Assembly: GCA_001600455.1 (NCBI GenBank)
Contig: BCKC01000007.1
Span: 1-64,000, forward strand
DNA: 64,000 bases
Origin: Endocalyx cinctus
Lineage: Eukaryota; Ascomycota; Sordariomycetes; Amphisphaeriales; Apiosporaceae
Direction of reading: 5' to 3'
The notes beneath the pieces were generated by a model, which was not told the DNA's origin, made no database searches, and saw only the letters and a list, made by a program, of their open reading frames with translations. Below, piece after piece: positions 33,897-45,640 of this stretch; within the stretch, counting starts at the first letter, position 1, and each line of letters begins with the position of its first letter. The position numbers and the translations under genes are program-made.

Positions 33897-35000
33897 ACAT
33901 ATTGGGAGTAATATGCGGTGATTTGGACCAGGATAGAATGTTGAAGGATGGTCTTTGATGTAACGCATAGAAAGTCTCGCTAGTTAGGTACTTAATGAAG
34001 AACGAATGATTGAAATATGCATCGTATATCTCAGTGAATTGCGTTTAACTTTATACAAAAAACCACAAGGTCGAAGTGAAGTTGTAACAGGGTAAACTTT
34101 CTTGGCGACTTTATTCTCATATTGCGCCGCGCTATCACATGTGTATACGGGCCGAGCTATTGTTCTAAGAATTTTGGAGCAATAGCCATCCCCAATGAAA
34201 GTATCAATATGCAGGTTGCTCTGTTGATAGTATCGTGTTGGTTATTGGACCGGACCCATACTGCTTCATGATGCTACGCTTCTCACCGAAAACGGTGCAA
34301 ACACCCGATCGCGTATATATATATGGTGTTTGTTGTTGGTTCGGAGTCTGTATGTCGTAGTTTAGCTTACGCACTAAGCTAGGCGATGACGTCAGAACGC
34401 CGTATAAGGCTGCTTCCTACACATAGTCCTAGATAGTCTTCCATCCATTGTCCATCGTTTTTGCTCCAAGATATGGTCTCGCCCGTGCTTCAAGTGTGAT
34501 TAGAAGCGAGGGTATGATACTATACGATTCTGGATCCTACTTCGCTAATCGAATGTGACACTAACTCCGAATTGCATCAGGAGCTATAACCGCTTATCAA
34601 CTTGACCCCATCTCTATTAGACAGTAAAAAAGTGGGAAGATCGAGGGGTTATAAAGTATTATCATTCTTGGCCATGGCAGCATAACGTCTGACTAGGAAC
34701 ACCGATAACCGTGCCTTACAGCCGCATAAAGCGGAACTTCAAATTTAATTTAAAGGCCAACAACATAATCTGTACGTAGCATCCTTAATAAATCCCACAG
34801 AGCCTACGTAAGGATAGGAACATGTTGTTGCCCCAATATGTAAATATGTGTGCAGTGAAGTGGGGTAGGTTAATAAAGCTCATCCTGGCAGCCTGGATTG
34901 TCCCTAGAAAATCTAGATAGAATAAGAATCAACTAAGGTTATCTGGGAATCAAAACCATTCGGCAATGTACAGTACATTATTGATACAAAGTTGCTCGAC
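33897..35000. other. Intergenic, upstream of intact P450
   Basis: No gene found. Contains a TGACGTCA octamer listed separately. Confidence 0.55.
34387..34394. promoter_or_regulatory. TGACGTCA bZIP/CRE-type octamer
   Basis: Perfect palindromic CRE about 610 bases upstream of the P450 start at 35001, on the side expected for a promoter. In fungi, Atf1/CREB-type bZIP factors bind it. A single site can occur by chance, so the role is inference. Confidence 0.3.
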
Positions 35001-36691
35001 ATGTTTGAAATGAACCAATCATTGATTCCGGTGCTATTCGCCGTGAGCGTTCTCTTCGCGACGCAGGTTGCCTCTATCCTCTTGCGCCGCCAGTCAAGCT
35101 CTAAACAAGCCGGAGCATGGACTAGGATGGACACGGTGGGTGTCCCGAGGGGTATCTTCCCTTGGTCACGCGCCCTCCTCCGCTCTTTGACTTCAATGGT
35201 CCAAGACACCCACGAAGGATACAGAAAGTTTTGCAAGGAGCAGGGCAAGCCGTTTGCTTTACCTACCATGTGGACCGGCGACGCTGTTGTTGTACTACCG
35301 CCGTCATTACTTCACCTGGTAAACAAGCCGGAGAATGAATTGACGGGCTTCTGGGCCTTAATTGAAAATATCCAGCTCTCTTACTTCATCCCCGATCGTG
35401 ATGTTCTTGAGAACGTCATTCATTTCGAAGTCTCTCGCAAAGACCTGACCAGAAAGAACGTCGAGCGCCAAGCCGAACCAACCGCTGAGGAGATCGACAC
35501 TTGCTTTCGAGAGATTTGGGGTACCGATACAGGTAACTGGCGGGTCATCAATGGGTGGGACGCATGCGGCCAGCTCATAGCTCGTGTGGCTCTACGTACT
35601 CTGGTTGGGCACCCTATGTGTCGAAACAAGACTCTGTTGGAGCAAACGAGACTGTTTGCAAACTCCCTGTTTGCTTCCGCCGCTCTTATTAACTGTACTC
35701 CACCGTTCTTAAGACCGTTGGTAGGACCGCTGCTCTCGTTACCGGCAAAACGGCATGCTAGGCGCTGCAAGAAAGTTCTGATCCCATTGGTAAAGGAGAG
35801 AATTGCTCTCTGGGAGAAAAACGAGACCTCGGCAGAAGATGAGCTTCCGGTACGTGCCTCCTACTTTATTTCAATTATCCAAGTATTTCCCACTCTTTTT
35901 GATGTCTCAAGTCGTAGTACTGACTCTTTATCCCTTAATAGAGCGACTTCCTCCAGTGGCTAATCCCACGATGTGCTGGTAACGGCATTGAGCATATGAA
36001 CCCCTCAAAGATTGCCCTGCGATTGCTTGCCCTTAACACTATGTTTGTGTTCGGTATGAGCTACGTGTTCGCCCATACCGTCGTCGACGTGTGCACAAGC
36101 CCTCGCAGGGACGAATTTATGCGCGACATGAAATCTGAGTGCCGGCAAGTGGCAGCTGAGCATCCGAATGGCCTAGCCGCTAAGGGGGCCGTTGACAAGC
36201 TCTACCGCGTCGATTCGGCCATACGGGAGTCCATGCGTCTTTCCGATGTAGGGATTGTCTCCTTACCGAGGGACGTTGTCGGGAACAAACCGCTGGACCT
36301 TGGGAATGGAATTGTTGTCCCTATCGGAACACGGATGGTATACCCCACTCAGCCGATCCATGTTGACCCTAGCTACCACAACAACCCTCTCCTTTTCGAT
36401 GCCTTTCGCTTTTCCCGCCCATTCGAGATGAAAGAACGCGACATCGAAAGCAGTGATGAGAGGCGGGAGCTTCTCGTCACGTTAACCCCCGGCTTTTTGG
36501 CCTTCGGGTACGGCAAACGGGCGTGTCCTGGGAGATGGTTCGTTGCTCAAACGCTAAAGCAGGCACTAGGGTACCTCGTGATGAATTACGATATCGAGCT
36601 TGATGGCCCGCCACCCAAACGGAAAGCTTTACTAAACATGATGATCCCCCCAACTAATGTACAGTTGAGATTGCGTCGGAAGGCCGAATAG
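35001..36691 (+). CDS. Cytochrome P450 (ent-kaurene oxidase-like clade), intact
   Basis: Two exons, 35001-35849 and 35942-36691, joined by a 92-nt intron (GTACGT..AATAG), give 532 residues with no disruption. The start is the ATG at 35001, giving an N-terminal anchor (SLIPVLFAVSVLFATQVASI). The heme-thiolate loop FGYGKRACPGRWF has Cys478. The ExxR of helix K is in AIRESMR (about 379-382). The I-helix reads FAHT in place of the usual AGxDT, as in fungal kaurene-oxidase/indole-diterpene-type P450s, which oxidise terpenoids. It is a microsomal enzyme needing a CPR partner. It sits between a dead O-methyltransferase and another intact P450. Its survival suggests either continuing selection or no duplicate to trigger RIP. 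Substrate unknown. Confidence 0.88.
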
Positions 36692-38217
36692 TTGGATAGT
36701 TCGGTTTAAACCCGTTGTTTTCCTTTTCTACTCTTGATCAGATGTTGACTTCGAGACTATGGGGGTGATCACTTAGTTTTCCATGTACTTGATTACCTTA
36801 GGTCTCTGGGGACGAACCTATAAGACTAGGTTAGGCAGTTCAATTCAATCGCTGAAACTAAAATTGTGTATAATGACTCTGTAAATAGTGTAAACGAAAG
36901 TAGAGACAAACCATGGCACCATAACCGGACGGTATCCTGTCAGTCGGCAGCTTTAATGAGTATAGATCGTACTTAATAGGATTATCCCGGGTGAACTAGA
37001 TTAAGTGGCAGATTTGCGCAAGCACTATGCGATTCACTAAAATAGTCATAAATACTACCCGGCATGGCCTTCTTGCCAGTCATAGTGTAATGGACTTAAA
37101 TACCAACGTAGAACGACAAGCCTGCTTACATGATAGTATAAAAAAGTGTAATAAATTTATATATAAGTACACATGGTTCTAGGACTGATACCCCCCGACT
37201 GCGATACATTAAATTTGAACCCTAAATAGATCACTCTGCCCCATAACACTACTGTTTACGCTAATTCGCTTGACGATGAATTAATAATCTGGAGAAAGTT
37301 GCGCATGGTTTCTAATTAAAAATAATAGTGAAATCGTCAACTTGCCTAACACGATAGTCTGTCAGGGCAGTCTGTGCGATGACAGGACCATTTACCTCAT
37401 GTGTTGACTCACCAAAACGTCCAAGCTCGTGAGTATTCATCTCAATGTTATGGTATGCTGCTAACTTACTTCTCGTGGAATTATAGTTATTGTCGAACTT
37501 GCTTCTAGAAGATCCCCTATACTAATATCCTCGACGGCTAAGTAAGTTCGATAACGAGGTGCTCGATGGCAAAATGCTGAACATTTTGCATTTTAGTGCG
37601 CCATGCAACGGTGGTACGCAGTCGATCACAGTGGCTGTGAACTACTCTGCAATAGCTCAGATAACGGTAATAGCCGCGTTGTACTGAAAATCTTCTCGCG
37701 CTCCTGTGCCAGTTGTTGATGTAATGGTTCTCAGAATGGATACCGCGGCTGTAAGAATGGGAAGGCTCATAACCGCTATCAGACAAATACGTCGCTACAA
37801 GGACATATTAAAATTCCATATAATGGCAACTGGCAGAACAACATATGCAACTTGGCAAACGTGTAAGAAGCTACCTCGCCTCGGTGGAGTTAGCTTCAAG
37901 TTAGAGACGAGGAAATGAAGATAAGAGAAGAGTTAGGTAATGTGAGAATATACATTGCCCAGATCACTCTAAATACAAAACAATTCGAGCATCCCAGCGC
38001 TTTACGTCGAATGCAGCAAGCCAATTGCACTTCAGCACTTAAGCAAACTGGTCACGAAATTGTAGGTCGGTATCGTGCTTGCCAAGGCCATAGCTGTAGG
38101 ATATCGTGATGAAGACTTGGTTTACGATCTAGAATAACTGTTGCTTCGTGATATATTTATCATAGTTCACGCAGACCTCTCCCTTCCATATCCATAATTC
38201 CAGAGATAATGTCGGCA
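36692..38217. other. Intergenic between convergent P450 genes
   Basis: About 1.5 kb with only random-looking ORFs (for example 37706-37918 and 37915-38109). Nothing else recognised. Confidence 0.6.
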
Positions 38218-39952
38218 TTATTCGGCATTATATGTCGACACAAGCGCGTGTAGTACAGCTTTGCCCTTCGTCCCAATAATGAACTGATCGCTCTCAAACT
38301 CGAAATGGTCGGCCGTTAGACCCTGAAAGTCAAAATCAAACTGCCGAACAAGCGCAAAAACAAAATAATACATCACAGCCCAAGCAAGACTTTGATAAAC
38401 GATGTTAGTAATGTGTATCAAGATATAGGTAGAGAATAACATACTGCATCCCAAGGCAGATTCTTGAGCCCCGCGAAAAAGGTGCGTAGGTCTTCTCGGC
38501 TTTCTTCCGGGCGTCGACGTCCATCCACCTTTCAGGATTGAATTTTTTTGGTTCTGGATATAACTTGTCATCCATATGCATGAATAGTGTAGTCATACCA
38601 ACCGGGGTGCCAGCTGGAATTCGCCAACGGTTATATATAATCTCACGGTCAGGTGCGATCCGCTGTAGGCGAGTGCCTAGGGCTGGACTTAGGCGCATCC
38701 CTTCCATCAATATTGCTGTTAGGTAAGGTAGTTGCTCCAGAGCATGAAGATCAATAAGCTGATCCGTTGAGCTGAGGGTTGGGCTAATTTCTTGAGCAAT
38801 CTCGGCACGGACACGCTTGAGTATCTCGGGATTGCTGAAGACGTGATAAATTATTAGCCGCAGCACACTTGCTGTTTTTTCAAAGCCGGCACCTGTCACT
38901 GTAACGACTTCACTGAAAACTCTTTTCATCTGCTTGTCCTCTGGCGGAAGGTCAGAGGCAGCGATCTCGAGCACAATGGAACGAGGGGGCTTTACGCCTG
39001 AGGAGGTTGAAGTTGCTTCATCCAAGAGACGTTTAGTCTCCTCTTCGCTGCCCTGATTGATTTACACCGTTCGTATTAGCTAATTAACCCTAAGCATGTT
39101 ATGGAGTTTTACCTTGGCATATCGCATAAAATTGGCCGTATCAGGGTCGGCATTTTTGATAAGGAAGTCTTTCGGAATAGACAGCATTAGCGGGCCATAC
39201 CAGGGTATGTGTTTGGTAAGACGCCACATCTTCCCTCCTCCTTGCATAAACATAGCCATGCCCGCACCGAAGTCTTCCTGATCAAGACTATTGTTACTTG
39301 TACCCAGCACGAAGTCAATGGAGACTTCACGCTGGAATGCACTCGCTGCGGCACCAAGATCAATAACCCGTGGTGTTCCGGAGAATTCGGCAATACGCCG
39401 ACATAGTTTCATTACCTTGTGCTGTATTATATTCTGGCGATGAGACACGCTTACTTTGGAAAAATAATTATTAAGCGGTAGTCGACGAGCCTTATGTTGG
39501 TCGTGATCTGGGGTAAAAATAGTAGCGTCTTTGGCGTTGTGGGCGGCGATTGCCCACGGGTATTTGTTCCAACGTCCTTCGTTTCGGAACAGCTTGGCAT
39601 AGAAGGTAGGGTCATTCACATGAATCTCGTCAGGGCTAATACGCACAATAGGGCCTTCACAAGTTCAATATGTTAGTATGATACACCATAAGTCCCGGGA
39701 AGTTGAGTTAATTAGAAAGTGGAAGAGCTTGCCATATTTCTTGTGCATTTCAGCAATCTTGAAGGTATACTGCCCATTCTGAACAACATCGTAGTAGGCT
39801 TCGTAAATTCGTGTGATAGCTGCCAGTTTTGGTCCTGGAAATTGAGCAATTGGATGGAAAACAAGTCTATAAAAGACTAAAGAGACGCAATAAATGATGG
39901 CGATAGCAACAGCAATCGCTTTCCATGAAACGTTATATCCTAAAAAGAACAT
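38218..39952 (-). CDS. Cytochrome P450 (CYP65/TRI4-like family), intact
   Basis: Four exons (39733-39952, 39113-39654, 38445-39052, 38218-38389) with introns of 78, 60 and 55 nt make a 513-residue protein with every phase matching. The N-terminal membrane anchor is followed by FHPIAQFPGPKLAAITRIYE. PIVRISPDEIHVNDP opens exon 2, and the I-helix region is VTGAGFEKTASVL. ExxR lies in EGMR, and the heme loop is FSRGSRICLGMH with the final His completed across intron 3. The family includes the trichodiene oxygenase type and many uncharacterised secondary-metabolite P450s. Intron 1 begins with GC (GCAAGC), a GC-AG intron, and has a CTAAC branch point. The I-helix has Lys where the family usually has the first Thr of GFETT. 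Substrate unknown. Confidence 0.88.
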
Positions 39953-40448
39953 CGTGATGATGATTCAAAACATATAAAATACTATGCTTGAGCGTAAAGA
40001 GAACTTTAAGATAAAGAAAAGCGACAAGGGCTAGTAATAGAGCGAGAGATCACCTTAATACCCCAATTTAGACGGGTGAACACAGGTAGCCCCCAACGTG
40101 GGATTTCGTCTGCCTGCCTGGGTACTTGGATACATCGCGTTCAGGCTTGGCCTGCATGAACCACCCTACTCGTAGCCCCCGTATAATATCAATTTAACAT
40201 ATAGCAAGTCATATCGCACCCCCACCGTGACATTATTGTAGTACTTTTGCATCGTACACCAGTGGTACTTTTTTTTCCTTTTTGTTTCTCTTTCTCCAAA
40301 TATAAAAGAAAGGAAAGAAATGAGCGAAGTCACTAGGGAAATTACATTCATTGCACATCAATCATTCGTCTTATATCGTATCATGTAACTCACTCCATTG
40401 AATCTTTCAACCATTGGTTGCCAAAATACTTATTGAGATATAGGAATT
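39953..40448. other. Intergenic, P450 promoter side
   Basis: About 500 bases between the P450 start and the MFS relic. These are divergent, so the region may once have served both. No clear motif. Confidence 0.5.
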
Positions 40449-41750
40449 TAACTGAACGTGGACACCAAAAATACCCAAAACGGGGTGCAAAGCGATGAGC
40501 TCGCCCCAAACTCCCGCCCTACAGAAAAGTACGTGACTGGCTTCAAATTGGCGGTCATCGTTGCTTCTGTGGCTCTAGGTTGCTTCCTCGTGCTAGTTAA
40601 TAAATAAACAATGGTAATCAGTACGGTATATATATCGACTTCAAGTTGGCCATCTACGACCTTGGAAACTCTGTGAAATATTTCATCTATCAAGGTGAAA
40701 AGGCTATTCCGCCAATTACGGACGAACTTCATTCACTTACTGATGTTGGTTAACTAGTATCCTAGTACATATCAGTTTGGAATGTATGCCACGTCTATTT
40801 ATACCACAACGCCTATCCAAACTCAGGTAAACCCATAGTTCCGCTCCCCAGCCGTTAATAGGCGAAGTGTATACTTGTTTCGATACTAAGGTCAGTTCTG
40901 TCGCTCGTGTCATCAATCTGTATGCACTACTGGAAAAATGACCGAATGAGGTGAACCATCCTTTCTAAGTGTGAGAAAATGTGGTTACGTTGGAGTGTAG
41001 GGTCGCGCAGCTACGTAGCCAGAGCTAAGCAGTAGGGTGGCAGTGTAAATCTAAGAGCCTAATAAATAACTTTATCAATTCTATCTCTTTTAAGAGGCAG
41101 AAGCCTCTCCTTATACAGACATAGCATACGTGGGCTTCCCGGAGGGTAGCCGTAGCTACGCTACTAACTATATGTCCCACCTAATATCCCTGACATTGAG
41201 CATAAAGCTATCTCAGCGGACACTGGCCTTTACACCAAAGAGTAAAAATACTGATCCGGTATCTTGCCAATAAGATTGTTCGGTTTAACCATGGGATGTA
41301 GGTCATCACGTCTGGAGGCTTCCGTCATATACTCGGGGTAAATTTTGGCGTTTAGTTCAGCAGTTAGGGCTCGTAGTTGGTCCCCTCATTGCCGGAGCCT
41401 TCACAACCTACGGCATATGGCATTAGTGTAAGTGTCCCGCTTACGGGGATGGGGTTTGTCCATAATGCAACTATCTGATTCTCCCTGACCCTTAGTGCGT
41501 TAGCACTTTACATCAATAACCTAATTATTGGTGCCCTAGTAGCCCTTAGTATTGTCACTGTTCCAATCCCAGAACAGACGTACAAGGCCACGCCTCTCTC
41601 TGTTCTTCCCAAGCTACCCCACTATCTGAACTTAATCGGCTTTGCTCTCTTTGCCCCTGCCGTCATTCACTTGTTATTGGCCCTTCAATATGGAGTAAAC
41701 AATACGCATGGAGCTCGTCCCAAGTCATCGGGCCCTTTGCTAGATCTGTC
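40449..41750 (+). pseudogene. MFS transporter relic, heavily decayed
   Basis: Fragments of a DHA-type major facilitator in several plus-strand frames: YVTGFKLAVIVASVALGCFL and a first-helix FLVLVN at 40525-40610, QLGLVVGPLIAGAFTTYGIW near 41360-41425, and LPHYLNLIGFALFAPAVIHL near 41620-41680. Stops and missing blocks separate them. The order is right for one gene on the plus strand. It is related to the relic at 8385-9640. Its place beside two P450s and an OMT suggests an old metabolite exporter. Confidence 0.75.
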
Positions 41751-41911
41751 GTGACCATTATATATATATATTCATTATATTAATTTTGAATCAACTTTCT
41801 TTTTTTTGTTTTTAATATATATATTTATGGCGGTCCCATGGGATCCCATTGTGAAGCCCGACCCATCATTCTCTCATAGTGCAACTTGATATATTTTGCA
41901 ATATCTCAGTC

Positions 41912-42582
41912 ATGTCTACCTTACCTCGGCTACCTAACGTCCTTGTTACCAGCGCTAGTGGTAGCCAGGGTCCAGCTCCGAGCTTTAAACTGGAATTTCC
42001 GCGCGACAACACGTAATGTCGCTTCTCCTACCGCTCAAGCCCTTTAATCTGCAGGTGTGCAGCTAATGCCTAGTGACTGAGATGACGAAAAAGCCTTGAA
42101 TGCCGCCATCACTGGATGCAATAAACTCTTTCCACGTATACGGTATTATCCGTATTATTACACATGCTTCCGGTGTCCAACATGTAGCAGCATCGACCGC
42201 ACTTAGAACATTCATGTTCGATGAAGGTGGTGAGCCACCTATCCCTCCAGGCGGCTTTTTCCTTCAATGCATCCAGGCCAAGCAACGAGCTGAACAGGCC
42301 GTAGTGAATGCCAAGCTTGATCGCTGGACGATCCTACGACCATCGTTCTTTATGGCCGACTTCCTTGAGCCTAAGATCCGATTTGGCTACACTGAGACAC
42401 GTGAGAAGAAAAGCTGGACTAATTATACGACCCCCAACAACCGGTTCGGTCTTCTTGACCATATCGATACTGCGCGATTTGCAGCAGCAGCATTTCGAGA
42501 ATCAGACAAGTTCCACGAGCTCCGCCTAGATATTTCGAGCCAGAACTTCTTAGTTCAGGAAGCATTAGATCAACTTTTGTGA
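41912..42582 (+). pseudogene. NmrA-like NAD(P)-binding protein pseudogene
   Basis: NmrA-like/isoflavone-reductase family proteins bind NAD(P) with a Rossmann fold and act as redox sensors or reductases. ATG 41912 opens MSTLPRLPNVLVTSASGSQG (dinucleotide fold). The frame is then lost. SAGVQLMPSD is followed by a TGA where Trp is normal, then DDEKALNAAITGCNK. The last part is open, with WTILRPSFFMADFLEPKIRF and a normal C-terminus at 42582. Stops and frameshifts make it dead. NmrA-like genes are common in fungal secondary-metabolite clusters, which fits its neighbours. Confidence 0.82.
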
Positions 42583-43024
42583 GAAATAGGGGAGGTGCAT
42601 GAGTGAGGGTATAGCAAACATGATACCAGCTAGGTAGATGTAGGTACAGGGTTCAATAATATATTGATTGCTAGCTCTCTCTCATACTGAATATATGGGA
42701 GGGAGGCCGCATATATGTACATATCGTCATAATACATTCACACTAGGGTAACTGGTAGCTACTTAACACCTAACACCTGTCCCTGACACGGTCGGGAGCT
42801 CAGGATCCTATTTGTAAGGCTTTCGGAGCCGTAGTATCTATTTACAAGATTGGTCAACCTCTCAGACCGGGTTGGTGAGATTGCTTCCACCACTTAAATT
42901 CATACCTCCGAAATAAGGTACCATTCAGTCACAGTTGTCCGTTATAATAACTATGATCAGATACAGAGTCTTACATATATGCATATGATTAAGCTCTCCC
43001 TAGATTATATATACATATATATTT

Positions 43025-43056
43025 AAAAAAAAAAAAAAAAAAAAAAGGGGGGGGGG
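43025..43056. repeat. A22-G10 homopolymer tract
   Basis: Twenty-two A followed directly by ten G, flanked by AT-rich sequence with TATATA. Length is likely to vary between reads and isolates. Confidence 0.9.
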
Positions 43057-43100
43057 AATTCCTTGTTATTTACTACTTTGTAATCATTAAAGAAATTATC

Positions 43101-43276
43101 AAGTGTGGTGGTGCTGTTTATTACTCAGGGAGATTACTCACATAGAGTCTAAAATATACACTTAACTACAGAGGGGTCCCCCATACATAGTTAGTTAACT
43201 AGTTTTTGTTTTTATTAACCGAGTTATATACCCCGATTGAGTGTGTTGTCAATTTTGTTCCTATTCCCAAGTTCTG
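43101..43276 (+). repeat. Dispersed LTR-like repeat, copy 3
   Basis: Shares AAGTGTGGTGGTGCT, ATAGTTAGTTAACTAGTTTT and the TTTTGTTCC..CCCAAGTTC end with copies 1 and 2, with an insertion in the middle. The most diverged of the three. Confidence 0.55.
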
Positions 43277-43543
43277 CACGAAATGCTACAAGTTGCGTCA
43301 AATAACAGTAGACTAATTGATAAAATTCAAAAGAATATATTAATATGAATTTATCAGTAAAAGTGGTATATCCCATGATCCTCCATGCTGCATTGATGAC
43401 CTCAGCTATTTACTAGAATACTCGTCAGGTTCGCAGGCGAGTAATTAGAGAGTACAAGCATAAGAGCAGTAATTTGATAACAGTCTCTACATCCTTCGAG
43501 ATAAAGTATCTAGCCTCGCGTGCTTTTCAATAGCGCGTATGAT

Positions 43544-44231
43544 CTAGAAACTTCTTCGCGAGCGACGAAGCCGGTTGCTGTTCTTACGGTTTCCGCTCTT
43601 AGCCCTGGAATTTCCGGTTGTGGTAGAAGTACCGGTACTCGTTGAAGTGCTAGCGCTGCCGCTAACTTTCTCACACCTCTCGCCACCGTCGCCGTTACCG
43701 CAACGAATGGGTAAAAGACAGCAGCCCTCCGCTGAACCCGCTGGTTCGACGAATTGTTCCAAGCCGTTGGCCCCCTCACCGATCGATTCACAGTCCGGCC
43801 CGTCTGGAAACCCGCAGTTGTCCGTAGTATCGTTGCCGGTAGCATCGTCTTCGTCGGTGCTACCACCAAAATTGAAGCTATTGTCGTCTTCGTCATCGGT
43901 ATTGTCGGAAGCGTTACCAGAAGAGCTACTGTTGACCTTTTCGCACCTCTCGCCACCGTCACCGTTACCGCATCGAAGGGGTAGAAGACAGCAGCCGTCC
44001 GCTGAGCCCGTTGGTTCAACGAATTGCTCTAGACCGTTGGCACCCTCGCCGATAGATACACAGTCGGGTCCATCAGGGAAGCCACAACTACATTCGTAAG
44101 TCAGTTACTTGGAGATAATACAACGACCGTTTTTATGCGGTACATGTAAAAGATACGAGGTCAGACACTTACCCGTCTTGAGCAAAGGCTCGGGCAGCTA
44201 GGAGGCTTAGAGCAACGTGGAAATACTTCAT
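43544..44231 (-). CDS. Secreted cysteine-rich protein with two six-Cys repeats
   Basis: Two exons, 44173-44231 and 43544-44087, with an 85-nt intron in phase, encode 200 residues. A signal peptide (MKYFHVALSLLAARAFA) leads into repeat 1, which starts CGFPDGPDCVSIGEGANGLE. It contains GCCLLPLRCGNGDGGERCEK, six cysteines in all. An acidic Ser/Asn/Asp-rich linker separates it from repeat 2, which starts CGFPDGPDCESIGEGANGLE and keeps the same six cysteines. A Ser/Thr/Gly stretch and a basic RLRRSRRSF tail end the protein. I know no named family for this repeat. It looks like an extracellular, disulfide-rich, effector-like or cell-wall protein. Longer overlapping ORFs on both strands are shadows, since only this frame has a signal peptide and conserved repeats. 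Confidence 0.85.
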
Positions 44232-44254
44232 CTTGGAGATTTAGAGGAAGGAAA

Positions 44255-44331
44255 CTGCGCAGCAGCTGTCAAAGAGGAGAATCTGTAAGAGAAAGAAGAA
44301 GAAGAAGAAAAATTACGAATCTGCGCAGCAG
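44255..44331 (-). promoter_or_regulatory. Leader of the secreted protein: repeated CTGCGCAGCAG and a TTC-rich tract
   Basis: CTGCGCAGCAG occurs at 44255-44265 and again at 44321-44331, 24 and 90 bases before the start codon, with a (GAA)n run between (pyrimidine-rich on the coding strand). CT-rich leaders are usual before fungal start codons. The paired 11-mer could be a transcription-factor site or a leader duplication. Confidence 0.35.
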
Positions 44332-44469
44332 ACAGTCTGTGAAGAAACAATATTATAGATAGAGAATAGAAGATGAATAAAAAGAAGAAAAAACTATCAT
44401 GCTAAGATGAGCATTACCTTAGTTATATATTCCGAATTTCACATTCTTTCTGAATCAAGGAGAATCTCA

Positions 44470-44976
44470 ATACGAGCATTAAGCTTCCTTGCAAATATGT
44501 TTGATCAAGTTGAATGAAAGCCTCGTGTTTATCCCCTGGATGTTACCCCGTTTATCTTGGCGACGTATCGGGTGCGTTTACATCCATCCTTAAATCGACC
44601 CATTAGACTTAAGTCATGGTTCATTAAGCTTTTCGGACATATCCCCAGATTTGCGGATCTTCCACCCCCAAATGAACAAATCATCAGGGAGATCACTAGT
44701 CTTTCCGAGAGTTGCCCAGCACTGACAGAACGGGATTTTTTCCCTTGGCGCTAGGGGAAAACCAGGGTAAAAGATCCGAGCGAGGTGGTTAAGCGGCTAG
44801 GCCATAAGGATAAAAGCATAATTTTCTTTCATTCTCGCGAAATCCAAGAGTTTCGCGCTTCTCGTTTTTACGTAACACCATTGACAAAATGGCAGCTGTT
44901 TAAAACTCGAAACATCAAAGCAGCCCAAGGTTTACCTATAATCTTTGACGTTTATGGTGCGGAGGAAGTAACTTGA
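44470..44976 (+). pseudogene. Unrecognised ORF with one in-frame stop
   Basis: Two ORFs in the same frame, 44557-44754 and 44785-44976, are separated by one TAG at 44752-44754. Read together they give about 150 codons of protein-like sequence (RPIRLKSWFIKLFGHIPRF, IIFFHSREIQEFRASRFYVT). No family recognised and no ATG upstream in frame. It may be a remnant exon of a larger gene broken by a RIP-type change. The full extent is uncertain. Confidence 0.3.
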
Positions 44977-45640
44977 CAGAAAGCTAATCCCAACGACAAG
45001 TATACGTACATATAGATGATTATATACAACAATAGTAAATAAATGATTCCGTAGCCTGTTTATTAAGTATACATTAAACGAGCCTCGTTGATTTATTTTC
45101 CATAATTAGATTGAATTCACGATAATATCTTCATAATTAATCATTAGAATAAGTAGTATTAGTAGTAGCAGCCGCTGCAACAATCAAAGTTCGACGAAAG
45201 AACGGGTTATAAATATTAGGGAACATGCTTGCCATTACTTTACTCAATTAACAAGAGTAGACTGGCTTCACGAAACCTTGGAAAATTTAACAAGATAGCT
45301 TTGCTGTTATGTTAGTACTGTGTACAAATATAAATCCAGATGTACCTATAATATTACTCAACATATTAACAACTGCCACAACGTGATTTGTAATAGAATA
45401 ATTATTGAGTTGTCCCACATTCACCGCACCCCTGTCTGCCCTGCCCAGCTGCCCTACTTCGATCGTTGTTTTAGATTTATTCTTGATACTATTTCCAGAA
45501 GACCCCACCCCCTTTCCCCTTTCTCTGATTACTTTCATACTTTTTTTTTTGATATAGCAATTGTGCTATAATACACAATTTCTTCTCAGGTGTTTATATC
45601 ACCTATCATAAGCTGGTAGATTCTCGCTAATTAGATGTTT
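44977..45640. other. Intergenic AT-rich
   Basis: No gene recognised. Only short ORFs (45287-45571) on both strands. Confidence 0.55.

Larger units (their letters stand above)
42583..43543. other. Intergenic with homopolymer tract and LTR-like repeat
   Basis: No gene. Contains an A22G10 tract (43025-43056) and LTR-like copy 3. Confidence 0.6.

Noticed and set aside
43510..44099. Longer overlapping ORFs on both strands over the secreted-protein gene (169 and 174 codons)
   Set aside because: They lack signal peptide and conserved cysteines. The spliced minus-strand frame explains the repeats, start and stop better, so these are shadows.
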